The notes: generated by a model from the sequence alone, not told the origin. A stretch of DNA of 64,000 bases from an uncultured Lachnoclostridium sp. (GCA_948330435.1 CAOJBY010000008.1:1-64000); one strand, 5' to 3'; positions 24,779-34,330 are shown, counted from the first letter of the stretch. A program made the numbers and translations.

Positions 24779-27013
24779 CTAATACCCATTCATTGGGTTC
24801 ATATCAAATTGTATATTAAGCAGCCCAAGGCCAGCTTCTTTCTGACAGAAAGACTCCAGATTCTCCTTGATTTCCAGAAGTTTCTTTATCCCTTTGCCTT
24901 TCAGATAAATCACTTTTCGATATACGTCATTCACCTTTGAAACATAGGCATCCGCAGGTCCAATCATCTGCACTTCTCTGTTTTGAACTTCTTTATGAAG
25001 TATTGCTTTCAACCTATCCGCCCCCATTTCCAGGCTTTCTTTGTCTTTGTGAGATAAATAGATTGCCAGCAAATGAGCGATTGGCGGATACTCCATCAAT
25101 TGACGATAAGACAGTTCTTTATCAAAAAACATTTCATAATTCTGGGCCGCTGCCGCCCGAATGCCATAATGATCTGGGCTGTAGGTCTGAATAACCGCTA
25201 TTCCCTCTTCCTTTCCCCGCCCTGCCCGGCCTGCTGCCTGCGTAAGAAGCTGAAAAGTTCTCTCAGATGCTCGATAATCACCTGTGTAAAGTGACAAATC
25301 CGCCGCCAAAACACCTACCAGCGTTACCTCCGGAAAATCATGTCCTTTTACAATCATCTGGGTCCCTACCAGGATATCTGCACGGCCTTCCGAAAATGCT
25401 TCCAGAATCTTCTCATGACCATCCTTATTCTTCGTGGTATCCATATCCATCCGCAGAATTCTTGCTTTTGGAAACTCTCTTCCTACAATCTCTACCACCT
25501 GCTGGGTTCCTGCACGGAAAGCTCCAATATAGGGAGACCCACAGCAAGGGCACTCTTTTATTGCCTGTTCCTCATAGCCACAATAATGGCAAACCATCCT
25601 GCCTCCCATATGAAGAGATAAGGCCACATCACAATGTGGACATTTTAACACATGTCCACAGGCTCTGCAAGAAACAAACCCTGCATAGCCTCTTCGATTA
25701 AGAAACAGCATGATCTGCTGCTTCCTGTTTAATCTGTCTTCCATCAATTCTCTAAGGCGTCGACTTAATATAGAACGATTTCCCTCTTTTAATTCCTCCC
25801 GCAGATCTATAACTTCTACGGTCGGTAAAGCCTGACCATAGACCCGTTGCTCCAGCTTATAGAGACAGTATGCTCCGTCACACGCTTTTTCATAAGATTC
25901 TACCGAAGGTGTTGCAGAACCCATAACCACGAAAGCCCCTGTCATCTTCGCCCTCTGTATAGCTGTCTCCCTTGCATGATATCTGGGAACCGTCTCACTT
26001 TTATAGCTGGCCTCATGCTCTTCATCAATCACAATAATTCCCAGATTTGGAAAAGGGGTAAACAGTGCGGAACGAGGGCCTATCATCACCCGTACCTGCC
26101 CCTGTCTCGCCCTCTCAAACTGATCATACTTCTCTCCCGCTGACAATCTGGAATTCATTATAGATACCTGATCACCAAAACGTTTATAAAACCTCAGGGT
26201 GGTCTGAAAGGTTAATGCAATCTCGGGAATCAATACAATGGCCTCCCTGCCCTGCTCCAGAACCCAGGCAATCAACTCCAGATAGACTGCCGTTTTCCCG
26301 CTTCCTGTAACTCCATGAATCAGAGCAGGACGCATATCCCCTTTCAAAGTACGTATTCTGATATTTTCCACAATCGTCTTCTGTGACTCTGTCAGATCAA
26401 AGGGATGTGATTCCATTTCTGAAGTACGAACCGGATTTCGAAACAACATAGATGTCTCTATCATCAAGATTCCCATTTCTTCCAGCTTTTTTACAGTAGC
26501 AGCCGTCAAATGAAGTTGTTCCAATACCAGACGGTAATCAAGTCTGGATGTATCCATAAGGGCCGTCAAAAGCCGAAACCGGGCGGTCTGATGCTTTTGT
26601 TTAAAAACCTTTAAGTAGTCCTCTGCCTCTTCTGTGGAAATCTTTCGTACCAGCCATCGTCTTGTCTTTTCCTGAACCCTTTTCCGAACCGGAAGCACGG
26701 TCTTAAGTGCCTGATTCGTAGTCCCCCCATAGGTTCCCTTTATCCATTTGGCCAGGGCAATCAACTGTCCTTCAATAGGCATCCCCTTTTCCACAATTTT
26801 CAAAATCTCTTTTATTCTGGAAGGCTCAAATTCACAGGTATCTGTCAGTTCTACCACATAGCCCGTCAAGGTTCGTGTACCCTTACCAAAGGGAACGATT
26901 ACCTGCATTCCTTCTGTTAAACTGTCTTTCAGAGCTTCCGGAATCCGATATTGAAACGTTTTATCCAATTTTTCCATAGAAATGTCTACAATAATATTGG
27001 CATACCGGGCCAC
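24779..27013 (-). CDS. priA: Primosomal protein N' (PriA helicase)
   Basis: Superfamily 2 helicase that restarts stalled replication forks. About 744 residues: N-terminal DNA-binding domain (~1-110) and winged helix, Walker A GVTGSGKTAVY, DEEH box (VIDEEHEASYK), eight cysteines binding two zinc ions (CRACGHVLKCPHC ... CHYCGYEE ... CPCCGS), and AAGRAGRGKEEG near motif VI. The GTG at 27013 (VARYANIIVDI) is preferred: GGTGGA precedes it, while the longer frame starts at a TTG six codons earlier. It lies 19 bases after murE. Confidence 0.95.
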   Translation of the reverse strand: MARYANIIVDISMEKLDKTFQYRIPEALKDSLTEGMQVIVPFGKGTRTLTGYVVELTDTCEFEPSRIKEILKIVEKGMPIEGQLIALAKWIKGTYGGTTNQALKTVLPVRKRVQEKTRRWLVRKISTEEAEDYLKVFKQKHQTARFRLLTALMDTSRLDYRLVLEQLHLTAATVKKLEEMGILMIETSMLFRNPVRTSEMESHPFDLTESQKTIVENIRIRTLKGDMRPALIHGVTGSGKTAVYLELIAWVLEQGREAIVLIPEIALTFQTTLRFYKRFGDQVSIMNSRLSAGEKYDQFERARQGQVRVMIGPRSALFTPFPNLGIIVIDEEHEASYKSETVPRYHARETAIQRAKMTGAFVVMGSATPSVESYEKACDGAYCLYKLEQRVYGQALPTVEVIDLREELKEGNRSILSRRLRELMEDRLNRKQQIMLFLNRRGYAGFVSCRACGHVLKCPHCDVALSLHMGGRMVCHYCGYEEQAIKECPCCGSPYIGAFRAGTQQVVEIVGREFPKARILRMDMDTTKNKDGHEKILEAFSEGRADILVGTQMIVKGHDFPEVTLVGVLAADLSLYTGDYRASERTFQLLTQAAGRAGRGKEEGIAVIQTYSPDHYGIRAAAAQNYEMFFDKELSYRQLMEYPPIAHLLAIYLSHKDKESLEMGADRLKAILHKEVQNREVQMIGPADAYVSKVNDVYRKVIYLKGKGIKKLLEIKENLESFCQKEAGLGLLNIQFDMNPMNGY

Positions 27014-27032
27014 GGCTCCACCTCTTTCCAAC

Positions 27033-28499
27033 CTATTCGGCCAGTTCCTTTTGTACCTCCCGAATCAGGATTCTCTCATCCATGGGATATTTTACACCCC
27101 GGATCTCCTGATAGTCCTCATGACCTTTTCCCGCCAGAACGATCACATCCCCCGGGCATCCATGCTCAATCACATAACGGATGGCTTCCTTGCGATCAAT
27201 GATTTCCACATAGGCTCCATCTGTTTTTCCCATTCCAATCTTAATGTCATCAATGATTGCCTGGGGTTCCTCAAATCTTGGGTTGTCGGAGGTTATTACC
27301 GTCAGATCCGCCAGGCGGCCCGACACTTCTCCCATCTCAAACCGGCGTAACCGGGAACGGTTGCCTCCACAGCCAAATACACACACCAGACGCTTTGGAT
27401 GATACTCCCGCAGAGTGGTCAAAAGGCTCTCAAGGCTCATGGCATTGTGAGCATAATCAATCATCAGAGTGAATTCGTCAGACACCTCAATCCGTTCAAT
27501 CCTTCCCTTAGTCTTTGCCCTTTTCAATGCATCCAGTATATCCTCTTCTGAAATATCAAAGTGACGGCATACGGCAATTGCCACCAGCGAATTGTATACG
27601 CTGAATCTTCCCGGAAGATCGATCTCCACTGGAAAATTCTCCAGTCCGGACAGTTGATAGGATACCCCCAGATACCCCGGTCCGGTGACTAATTCCATCC
27701 TGGAAGCACGTAAATCGGCCTCCTGGGAGAATCCATAAGTCTCTATCTTGCAGGTATGCCCCTTAAGTACTTGACTGCAATGTTCATCATCTATATTTGC
27801 AATCCCCACCTTACACTGGCGAAAGAGACGACTCTTGCATTCCAGATATTCCTCAAAGTCCTCATGCTCTCCCGGTCCGATATGATCCGGTGCCAGATTC
27901 GTGAAAATCCCCAGGTCAAACTGGATTCCCGCCGTGCGGTGAAGCTTCAGTCCCTGGGAAGACACTTCCATCACTACCACCTTACAGCCCGCCGCCACCA
28001 TCTGAGCAAAGTCCTCCTGAATAGCATAGGATTCCGGTGTAGTATTATCTGCGGGTATATGACGTTCTCCAATGATTGTCTCTATGGTACCGATAAGTCC
28101 TGTGGAAATGCCCGCATGCTCCAAGATGGACCGTATCATAAAAGCTGTAGTAGTCTTCCCCTTAGTTCCTGTAATACCGATTACTTTTAGTTTTCTGGCC
28201 GGATAGTCAAAATATGCCTCTGAAATCAGGGCCAGTGCATACCGGGTATCCTTTACCAGAACTACCGTGATTCCCTCCGGAACCTCTACCGGACGCTCTG
28301 CCACAATAACAACTGCACCTGCCTCTGCTGCCTTTGCTGCCGCCTCATGGCTGTCAAAGGCCATCCCCTTGATGCATACAAAGAGACATTCTTTCGTAAC
28401 TTTCGCCGTATTGTAAACCAGATCATTTACATTCAAATCCACGCTTCCGCTCAGGACCTCATATTCCAGCTCTTTCAACAATTCTCTTACTGCCCGCAT
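27033..28499 (-). CDS. murE: UDP-MurNAc-tripeptide synthetase (MurE, DAP-type)
   Basis: Adds the third amino acid to UDP-MurNAc-L-Ala-D-Glu. About 488 residues: N-terminal UDP-binding domain, central ATPase (GITGTKGKTTTAFMI) and C-terminal ligase domain. The motif SDNPRFEEP carries the DNPR signature of meso-diaminopimelate-adding enzymes, so the wall is predicted to contain DAP. AGGAGG lies before the ATG at 28499, so the longer frame is not used. The 5' region contains a palindromic hairpin (28518-28553). Confidence 0.93.
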   Translation of the reverse strand: MRAVRELLKELEYEVLSGSVDLNVNDLVYNTAKVTKECLFVCIKGMAFDSHEAAAKAAEAGAVVIVAERPVEVPEGITVVLVKDTRYALALISEAYFDYPARKLKVIGITGTKGKTTTAFMIRSILEHAGISTGLIGTIETIIGERHIPADNTTPESYAIQEDFAQMVAAGCKVVVMEVSSQGLKLHRTAGIQFDLGIFTNLAPDHIGPGEHEDFEEYLECKSRLFRQCKVGIANIDDEHCSQVLKGHTCKIETYGFSQEADLRASRMELVTGPGYLGVSYQLSGLENFPVEIDLPGRFSVYNSLVAIAVCRHFDISEEDILDALKRAKTKGRIERIEVSDEFTLMIDYAHNAMSLESLLTTLREYHPKRLVCVFGCGGNRSRLRRFEMGEVSGRLADLTVITSDNPRFEEPQAIIDDIKIGMGKTDGAYVEIIDRKEAIRYVIEHGCPGDVIVLAGKGHEDYQEIRGVKYPMDERILIREVQKELAE

Positions 28500-28517
28500 A
28501 TAGTTCCTCCTGTTATT

Positions 28518-28553
28518 TATACTTATTGGACTGCTAATGTCCAATAAGGTATA
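28518..28553. other. Palindromic hairpin in the murE 5' region
   Basis: CTTATTGGAC (28522-28531) pairs perfectly with GTCCAATAAG (28539-28548). TATA at 28518-28521 and 28550-28553 extends the stem to 14 bp with one bulge; the loop is 7 nt. It sits about 20 bases before the murE start. No T-run follows on the minus strand. It may be a leader hairpin or a repressor operator. Confidence 0.65.
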
Positions 28554-28563
28554 GCTCCGGACT

Positions 28564-29442
28564 CTACTCTCCTATTAACAAATCGTAAGCGGTATGGAAG
28601 CTTTCGCCTGCCTCCAGGCTTTGCACATCAAATTTATCTTTCAGTTCTCCTGTAAAACCACTGTTATCACATCTTCCAATCCATGGCTCCAGGCAAATAA
28701 ACGGGGCATTCTTTCCTACTGGTGACCAGATACCCACACTCAGAGCATCCGGGCAGCGTAAGGTTACGAGCCTTGTTCCATCTGCTCTTTCCAGACTGAC
28801 CTGTTTTACCTGACCATTGTCAAATATCAGAGCATCCCTATCGAACGTATCCGGCTCCACCTGATAAACTCCCTGCTCCAAAGCAATGGTCTCCGGATGT
28901 TCCACATCTACTCCCTCTGTCTTCGGGTCAATGGCTACTCTTATCAAAGCTTTCTGTCCCTCAAAGGCCAGACGGCTTCCGGCATTCTCATCCACGCAGA
29001 AAGCCGGATGTCCGCCAATGGAGAAGTATAAGGTCCTTTTCCCCGGATTGATTACTTTCCATTCTACTGTTACACAGTTCCTTTCTAATTTATGCACAAT
29101 TTCCAATTCAAAATCAAAAGGATAAACTTTATGGCTTTTTTCATCAGATACCAGACGATGGCGGATGCCGGTCTCATCCTGCTCCATAAAAACGAATTCC
29201 CGATCTCTTGCAAAGCCATGCTGTCCCATGGGATACTTCTGACCCTCATAAGTATAGAAGCCTCCTGTCACTTTTCCTACAAAGGGAAAAAGTACCGGTG
29301 CATGACGATTCCAAAACTTTGGCTCCGCAGTCCATACTACCTCACGGCTGGCTTTTTTGTCATAAATACTGCAAAGCTCCGCACCCCAATCGCTGACACT
29401 TAACTTTAACTGCTCATTTTCCAGTGTACGCATTCCAGACAT
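28564..29442 (-). CDS. Aldose 1-epimerase family protein (LacX-like)
   Basis: A galactose mutarotase-fold protein of about 292 residues related to LacX/YeaD-type aldose epimerases. Motifs include HAPVLFPFVGKV, YPMGQHGFARD, GGHPAFCV and CLEPWIGRCD, which supply the sugar-binding His/Asp/Glu residues. Its true sugar substrate is unknown. AGGGAGGATGG precedes the ATG at 29442 (MSGMRTLENEQ), so the longer frame is not used. It is upstream of murE on the same strand with a hairpin between them. Confidence 0.88.
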   Translation of the reverse strand: MSGMRTLENEQLKLSVSDWGAELCSIYDKKASREVVWTAEPKFWNRHAPVLFPFVGKVTGGFYTYEGQKYPMGQHGFARDREFVFMEQDETGIRHRLVSDEKSHKVYPFDFELEIVHKLERNCVTVEWKVINPGKRTLYFSIGGHPAFCVDENAGSRLAFEGQKALIRVAIDPKTEGVDVEHPETIALEQGVYQVEPDTFDRDALIFDNGQVKQVSLERADGTRLVTLRCPDALSVGIWSPVGKNAPFICLEPWIGRCDNSGFTGELKDKFDVQSLEAGESFHTAYDLLIGE

Positions 29443-29609
29443 TTCTCCCATCCTCCCTGGATTTTTCATTAATTTTCAGTATACCACACCCTGCTTGTTT
29501 TTCCAATCTTTCCATTGAATTTTCGTTTCTCTTAAGGACTTTTTAATTTTTAAGCAATATTTTCACCATTCTTTTAGAAAATGGACATACTTTGAACACA
29601 TTTGGGCAT

Positions 29610-29703
29610 TATAATAATCGTAGATAGTTGATTTGAATATCACTATCTCCCCCCTCATAAGAAAGGAAAAGGTGCCCGGTCCCCCGGGCATCTTTTTCTT
29701 TCT
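29610..29703 (+). ncRNA. Candidate short RNA with own terminator
   Basis: A TATAAT -10 box (29610-29615; no good -35) is followed by a small hairpin (AGATAGT near 29622 with ACTATCT near 29642) and a strong intrinsic terminator: GTGCCCGG (29672-29679) against CCGGGCAT (29684-29691) and then TCTTTTTCTTTCT. No ORF fits between them. A transcript of about 75-80 nt would result. The terminator is clear; that an independent RNA is made is inferred. It also insulates the tRNA-Gly promoter. Confidence 0.35.
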
Positions 29704-29714
29704 GAATTTTGTTC

Positions 29715-29742
29715 TTGATTTCTGAACTTCTTGTGTTATAAT
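29715..29742 (+). promoter_or_regulatory. Promoter of tRNA-Gly
   Basis: TTGATT (29715-29720) and a perfect TATAAT (29737-29742) with a 16-bp spacer, ending 10 bases before the tRNA. Confidence 0.75.
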
Positions 29743-29752
29743 AGGAATACAC

Positions 29753-29823
29753 GCAGATATAGTTCATTGGTAGAACACCAGCTTCCCAAGCTGGGGAGGC
29801 GGGTTCGATTCCCGTTATCTGCT
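29753..29823 (+). tRNA. tRNA-Gly (anticodon CCC)
   Basis: A 71-nt cloverleaf: acceptor GCAGATA paired with TATCTGC plus discriminator T; D-arm AGTTCATTGGTAGAAC; anticodon stem-loop CCAGC-TTCCCAA-GCTGG with CCC; T-arm with GTTCGATTC. CCA is not encoded. It has its own promoter and a Rho-independent terminator directly after it. Confidence 0.95.
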
Positions 29824-29833
29824 TAAGGAAAGC

Positions 29834-29873
29834 CAGGAATGCCGGATTCATCCATCCGCATTCCTGTTTTTTT
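29834..29873 (+). terminator. Rho-independent terminator of tRNA-Gly
   Basis: Stem CAGGAATG (29834-29841) with CATTCCTG (29859-29866), extended by CGGA/TCCG, followed by seven T. Confidence 0.9.
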
Positions 29874-29909
29874 GCTTTATATTCATGGCCCAAGTCATCT
29901 GTGTAACAT

Positions 29910-32438
29910 TTAAATTCCAAGAAAGATTTTCTGAAAAATATCCAGCAAGCGGGGAGCACACTGCTCAATAACCGGAATAAGCGTCGCCAGATTTGCCGCA
30001 TCTCCCAGATAATCTCGAATTTTCTCCCAGCCTCCGGTCTCTGATTTCTTTCCAATCTTTTTGACCAGGGTTTTTATCTTCTGACGCTGCCAGAAAGACA
30101 GATTTTTATTTTTGGAAATCAGTTCCATGGCATTCCGAATATCTTCTATTGTCTGGAGTTCTACAGCCTTGGTATTTTGAATTGCCTGTGCAAGTTCTTT
30201 CACTTCCTGGGACTTTCGGAATTGATTGACTGCATCTCCGCTTCCTGTAGAAATGGCAAACTGGTCTATATGAATTGCATTCAACGTGTCTATTCTGATA
30301 TATCGCTCTATCTCTTTTTCCGGCTCCAAATAGCTTTCTTTCAATAGTTCAAAGGGAGATATGTACTTCCTGATACCAGGAATATATATTTTCTCCATTT
30401 TATCGTGGTATTGCTGTAATACATCCTCATAAGAAACCTGTCCTTCCTGCCCATCTATTCTGCAGCAGATAACCTCCTGACATGAAATATTCATCTCACT
30501 TAAAATCTGCCTGACCAACACTCGAAATTCTTCCATATACTGACGGCTGTCATGTACTGCCGTTACATAGATATCCAGAGAAGTCTCACTCATTTCCGCC
30601 AATGCACTGCTGCCGTCTCTCCCAAAACATGCTCCTGTACGCCACAAACAGTCTCGATCCAATTCTCTGCTTTTGCGAATCATAAGGCGATGCATCACAT
30701 TATTTGGAATGTAGCTTCCTATCCAGCGAAGATGCAGGGCCTCATCTTTCTCAAATGAATCTATAGTATCCGGCGGGGTCTTATCCATTTTCATGGGAAT
30801 CATCTCCATGCCATTTTGCATATTGAGAGAAATCTCAAAATTCCGCATAACATACAGGATAAATTCTGTCTCCTGTGGCGTATAAACCTTGTCTGGCATA
30901 ACATCTTTGTTGTCTGTGGCCCTCAGCGTTTCTTTAATGGTCTGATGGGACAAAAATCCTCCTGACGGGGTCCGCAGAATCAGTCGATATATTCCATTGG
31001 TCAGCCATGCAGGATTCAAAACACGGACATTCTCCAAGTGTGTATTCAATTCATTGGAAGAATAGAAATAAGCCACCCCCAAATCTTTGAACCAGTTCAG
31101 CATGCCTCTCTGCAAATCAGTTTCTTTGATGCGGTTTCTGTTACAAATTTCCTGATATTCCTCCTCCGAAATATAGTCCTTTCCCATGTGTTCCAAATCC
31201 CACTTAATCCCCAGCATATCTGCATTTGCCGTAAAATTGCTGATGCAACCGGGAACTTCTCTGAGAATAGCCTCTATAAGCCCGAAAGTGCCCTTTTCTC
31301 TTGGCCATTTTGCGGATGTTTTCAACACACATCGCAGTTCCGGATTGATCTCCCGCAGACTCCGTTCGTTCACGGATACATTGTTATTCTGATCCGCCTT
31401 ATTCAAAGCCAGAATTACCGGACAGTTTGGGGCAAATGCCTTTACATTTTCCAGCCATCGTATGGCTTCCCGATCTATGTCGCTGTCATTGCGGATCTCA
31501 CAAACTACCACATAAACCGTGTGTGCAGTCAAAAAACATCTGTGCATGGCATGCATAATTTCCTGGCCTCCAAAGTCCAGGATTCTTAATTCCAGATCTT
31601 CTCCGTCCACCGTAGTATTCCAGTGGCAGGTTCTGATTCCGTCCGTCGCCGGAGAGTCCTCTTTAAACTCATCTTTTACAATGCGATCAATCAGGGAACT
31701 TTTCCCTGCTGCCCCGTCTCCCAGGAAAATCACCTTGCATTCCCTTGTATTCTCCTGTTTTCCGCTGTAATACCGTTCAATAACCTCTCTGTTCTGTCCA
31801 AATAGTCCCAGATCCCCTTCCTCCAAGCTGGTACCATAGAGATGAATACCTTGTTTTTCTGCAGAATTCTCCAAAATAAACTCTAATCCAGTCTGCACTA
31901 AACTATAGGGAATCCTCTTAATTTCGCAATTATTCAATTCAAGATTTTTCAAATCCGGCAGTTCGTGAAGCCAATCCGGCAGTTCTATATAAGGTCCTAA
32001 TGTGTTAAATACCGTTATTTCTTCCAGATTTTTGCATTCTCGTATTACTGACGGAAACCTTGTTACCTTTCCATTTGCAGGATATCTTAATGTCATGCTT
32101 TCCAAAGAAGAAATATCTGCCAAAGTCTCCGGAAGTTCCTCTTGCCAAACCTCCAGGCTCAAAAATCTTAATTGTATTAATTTTCCCAGCCAGGATAAAT
32201 CTCCTGCCAACTGCCCAACATCTACCAAAAATATATTTTTTAACCACCTTATCTCATCGGGAGGTGCAATGGGGCAATTCTGAATCTTAAAGTATGTTAC
32301 TTTCTCATGGGTATACCCGATAACAAATGTATCTTCATCATCGTCAATAGCCTCAATTACACTGGAATGTTCCTGAAAACTATATCCTTGCCGTTGAGCA
32401 TACTCTGCAATTGCATTTACCGCCTCTCGTTCTGTCAT
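29910..32438 (-). CDS. Roco-family LRR-Ras-like GTPase protein
   Basis: A large (about 842 residues) bacterial Roco protein. An N-terminal region (about 55-225) shows irregular leucine-rich repeats (LPDWLHELPDLKNLELNNC). The Roc GTPase (about 230-400) has G1 GDGAAGKSS, G3 DFGGQE and G4 LNKADQ. A COR-like dimerisation region follows (about 400-600; WDLEHMG, LNPAWLTNGIYRLI), then a region around 620-720 and a helical C-terminal tail. Such proteins are scattered in bacteria and suspected to act in signalling or anti-phage conflict; here the role is unknown. GAGGAGGG sets the ATG at 32438. It is a lone gene between the tRNA and rpsI, consistent with an accessory insertion. Confidence 0.85.
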   Translation of the reverse strand: MTEREAVNAIAEYAQRQGYSFQEHSSVIEAIDDDEDTFVIGYTHEKVTYFKIQNCPIAPPDEIRWLKNIFLVDVGQLAGDLSWLGKLIQLRFLSLEVWQEELPETLADISSLESMTLRYPANGKVTRFPSVIRECKNLEEITVFNTLGPYIELPDWLHELPDLKNLELNNCEIKRIPYSLVQTGLEFILENSAEKQGIHLYGTSLEEGDLGLFGQNREVIERYYSGKQENTRECKVIFLGDGAAGKSSLIDRIVKDEFKEDSPATDGIRTCHWNTTVDGEDLELRILDFGGQEIMHAMHRCFLTAHTVYVVVCEIRNDSDIDREAIRWLENVKAFAPNCPVILALNKADQNNNVSVNERSLREINPELRCVLKTSAKWPREKGTFGLIEAILREVPGCISNFTANADMLGIKWDLEHMGKDYISEEEYQEICNRNRIKETDLQRGMLNWFKDLGVAYFYSSNELNTHLENVRVLNPAWLTNGIYRLILRTPSGGFLSHQTIKETLRATDNKDVMPDKVYTPQETEFILYVMRNFEISLNMQNGMEMIPMKMDKTPPDTIDSFEKDEALHLRWIGSYIPNNVMHRLMIRKSRELDRDCLWRTGACFGRDGSSALAEMSETSLDIYVTAVHDSRQYMEEFRVLVRQILSEMNISCQEVICCRIDGQEGQVSYEDVLQQYHDKMEKIYIPGIRKYISPFELLKESYLEPEKEIERYIRIDTLNAIHIDQFAISTGSGDAVNQFRKSQEVKELAQAIQNTKAVELQTIEDIRNAMELISKNKNLSFWQRQKIKTLVKKIGKKSETGGWEKIRDYLGDAANLATLIPVIEQCAPRLLDIFQKIFLGI

Positions 32439-32519
32439 AGGGTCCCTCCTCATCTTTTCTCTTACGCAATTAAATCTATAAATATTATCGCATGTTCTTC
32501 TTCATATTTCAACGAGACA

Positions 32520-32557
32520 TAAAAAAACCCACAAACAAAATCTGTCTGTGGGTTTTC
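32520..32557 (-). terminator. Terminator of the rplM-rpsI operon
   Basis: A 14-bp stem with one mismatch (32524-32537 against 32543-32556), loop of 5, followed on the minus strand by a T-run. It ends the ribosomal protein operon. Confidence 0.88.
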
Positions 32558-32584
32558 CATATATCTTCGTTCGCAGATAACTGC

Positions 32585-32977
32585 TTATCTCTTACTAAAC
32601 TGCGGAGCACGACGAGCTGCTTTGAGACCGTACTTCTTACGCTCTTTCATTCTCGGATCACGTGTCAGGTATCCGGCCTTCTTAAGAATCGGACGATACT
32701 CCGGATCTGCCTGAAGCAATGCTCTTGCGATACCATGACGAATGGCTCCCGCCTGTCCGGTGTATCCGCCGCCGTGTACATTCACCAACACATCGAACTT
32801 ATCGGTAGTCTCGGTTGCTGTCAAAGGCTGACGAACAATAACCTTCAATGTCTCCAGTCCAAGGTACTCGTCAATGCTTCTCTTATTGATGGTAATATTT
32901 CCAGTGCCAGGTACCAGGTAAACTCTGGCGATTGATTTTTTTCTTCTGCCTGTTCCGTAAAATCTTGAATTAGCCAC
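32585..32977 (-). CDS. rpsI: 30S ribosomal protein S9
   Basis: 130-residue ribosomal protein at the 30S head whose C-terminal tail reaches the P-site tRNA. Diagnostic: [16 protein letters not shown] at the start, [18 protein letters not shown] in the middle and the basic end RRAPQFSKR. Cotranscribed with rplM 28 bases upstream and closed by the terminator at 32520-32557. Confidence 0.98.
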   Translation of the reverse strand: MANSRFYGTGRRKKSIARVYLVPGTGNITINKRSIDEYLGLETLKVIVRQPLTATETTDKFDVLVNVHGGGYTGQAGAIRHGIARALLQADPEYRPILKKAGYLTRDPRMKERKKYGLKAARRAPQFSKR

Positions 32978-33005
32978 TGTAGATTTCCTCCTTCCGCTTT
33001 CTCAC

Positions 33006-33434
33006 TTAAAATGTTAATACTTCCGGCTTCTGAGCCTGATGATTGTGCTCTGGGCCAGCGTATACATGAAGCTTGGTGTACATCTGTCTTCCCAGCGGTC
33101 CTTTCGGAAGCATGCCCTTAACGGCAAGCTCTACCACTTTCTCCGGTTTCTTTGCCATCATAACACGTAAGGTAGTCTCTTTCATACCGCCTACATACTC
33201 GGAATGATGATAGTAAATCTTCTGATCCAGCTTTCTGCCGGTTACCTTTACCTTATCTGCATTTACAATGATTACATAATCACCTGTATCAATATGAGGT
33301 GTAAAAATAGGCTTGTTCTTGCCTCTCAAAACCTTAGCCACCTCAGAAGCTAAACGTCCTAATGTATATCCTGAAGCATCAACCACATACCATTTTCTCT
33401 CAATTGTTGCCGGACTGGCCATGAAACTCTTCAT
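33006..33434 (-). CDS. rplM: 50S ribosomal protein L13
   Basis: 142-residue large-subunit protein needed early in 50S assembly. Motifs: [51 protein letters not shown]. The ATG at 33434 follows AGGAGGAG; the longer open frame upstream is leader sequence. First gene of rplM-rpsI, driven by a consensus promoter and a structured leader. Confidence 0.98.
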   Translation of the reverse strand: MKSFMASPATIERKWYVVDASGYTLGRLASEVAKVLRGKNKPIFTPHIDTGDYVIIVNADKVKVTGRKLDQKIYYHHSEYVGGMKETTLRVMMAKKPEKVVELAVKGMLPKGPLGRQMYTKLHVYAGPEHNHQAQKPEVLTF

Positions 33435-33522
33435 TGGTTCTCCTCCTGAAAAATTATTGAACATTCTATGAAAAAATGCCTTTACCGGGGCTTGGATCCA
33501 GCATTTTTGCACTTCGTCGCAC
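33435..33522 (-). ncRNA. Candidate L13 leader (rplM-rpsI 5' UTR element)
   Basis: About 88 nt lie between the predicted transcription start (near 33522) and the rplM SD. They contain a stem of AAAAATGC with GCATTTTT enclosing a GGATCC-AAGCCCCGGTAAAGG core, similar in layout to the Firmicutes L13 leader bound by ribosomal protein for autoregulation. The match is from memory of the motif; a covariance search would settle it. Confidence 0.5.
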
Positions 33523-33528
33523 CAAAAT

Positions 33529-33557
33529 ATTATAGTACACTCACCCTTGTGTGTCAA
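33529..33557 (-). promoter_or_regulatory. Consensus promoter of rplM-rpsI
   Basis: TTGACA (33552-33557) and TATAAT (33529-33534) with a 17-bp spacer on the minus strand, just after the truA stop. Confidence 0.88.
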
Positions 33558-33565
33558 CCCGTTTT

Positions 33566-34330
33566 TTACAAATATTTAGGCGAAAATTCCAATCCTTCAT
33601 ACTTCATCCCCAACAAGGTCAGCCCTTTCGCCGGAGCCGTAGGCCCGGCACTCTGTCGATCAAGCCTCCCTATCATGAGTGGAATTTCTTCCGGCTCTTT
33701 CATACCGCTTCCTATCTGAATCAAGGTTCCGGCAATAATTCTCACCATATTATAAAGAAAGCCATTTCCCGAAACCTGAATGCGAATGAGATCTTGCTCA
33801 CGCTTCACATCCAAATGATAGATAGTCCGAACCGTAGTCTCCGCCTGAGTATGAATACTGCAAAAGCTTTTAAAATCGTGCTCCCCAAGAAAATAAGGGC
33901 AAGCCGCCTTCATCCGATCCACATCCAAAGGATGCCGATAAAAATACGTATTCAATCGCTCACCAGGCAATTCAAACTCCCGATTTAGGATCCGATATTC
34001 ATAATATTTCGTGCAGGCACATTTTCTGGGATGAAAATCCGATTCCACCTCCAGAGATTCTTGTATACGAATATCCTCCGGCAACCGGCTATTCAATGCA
34101 TAGGAAATCTTCTCCCCTGGCATCCGGGTGCTTACATCAAAGACTGCCACATTTCCAAGAGCATGAACACCGGAATCCGTGCGGCTGGCTCCAATCACCT
34201 GAATTTCTTCCTGAAAAAAATTCGAGAGTTCCCGATTCAGAACACCCTCTATGGTCTCCCCATTCTTTTGCATTTGCCATCCACAATAATTGGTTCCATC
34301 ATAGGCCACTACTAACAAAATACGCTTCAT
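33566..34330 (-). CDS. truA: tRNA pseudouridine(38-40) synthase
   Basis: Makes pseudouridine at positions 38-40 of tRNAs. 254 residues with [19 protein letters not shown], catalytic Asp in [13 protein letters not shown], and [14 protein letters not shown]. The start overlaps the ecfT stop by 4 bases; the ecfA1-ecfA2-ecfT-truA-rplM-rpsI order is conserved in Firmicutes. Confidence 0.96.
   Translation of the reverse strand: MKRILLVVAYDGTNYCGWQMQKNGETIEGVLNRELSNFFQEEIQVIGASRTDSGVHALGNVAVFDVSTRMPGEKISYALNSRLPEDIRIQESLEVESDFHPRKCACTKYYEYRILNREFELPGERLNTYFYRHPLDVDRMKAACPYFLGEHDFKSFCSIHTQAETTVRTIYHLDVKREQDLIRIQVSGNGFLYNMVRIIAGTLIQIGSGMKEPEEIPLMIGRLDRQSAGPTAPAKGLTLLGMKYEGLEFSPKYL

Noticed and set aside
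29609..30055. 148-codon minus-strand frame over tRNA-Gly and the Roco end
   Set aside because: It runs through a tRNA, a terminator and the Roco C-terminal coding region in another frame.
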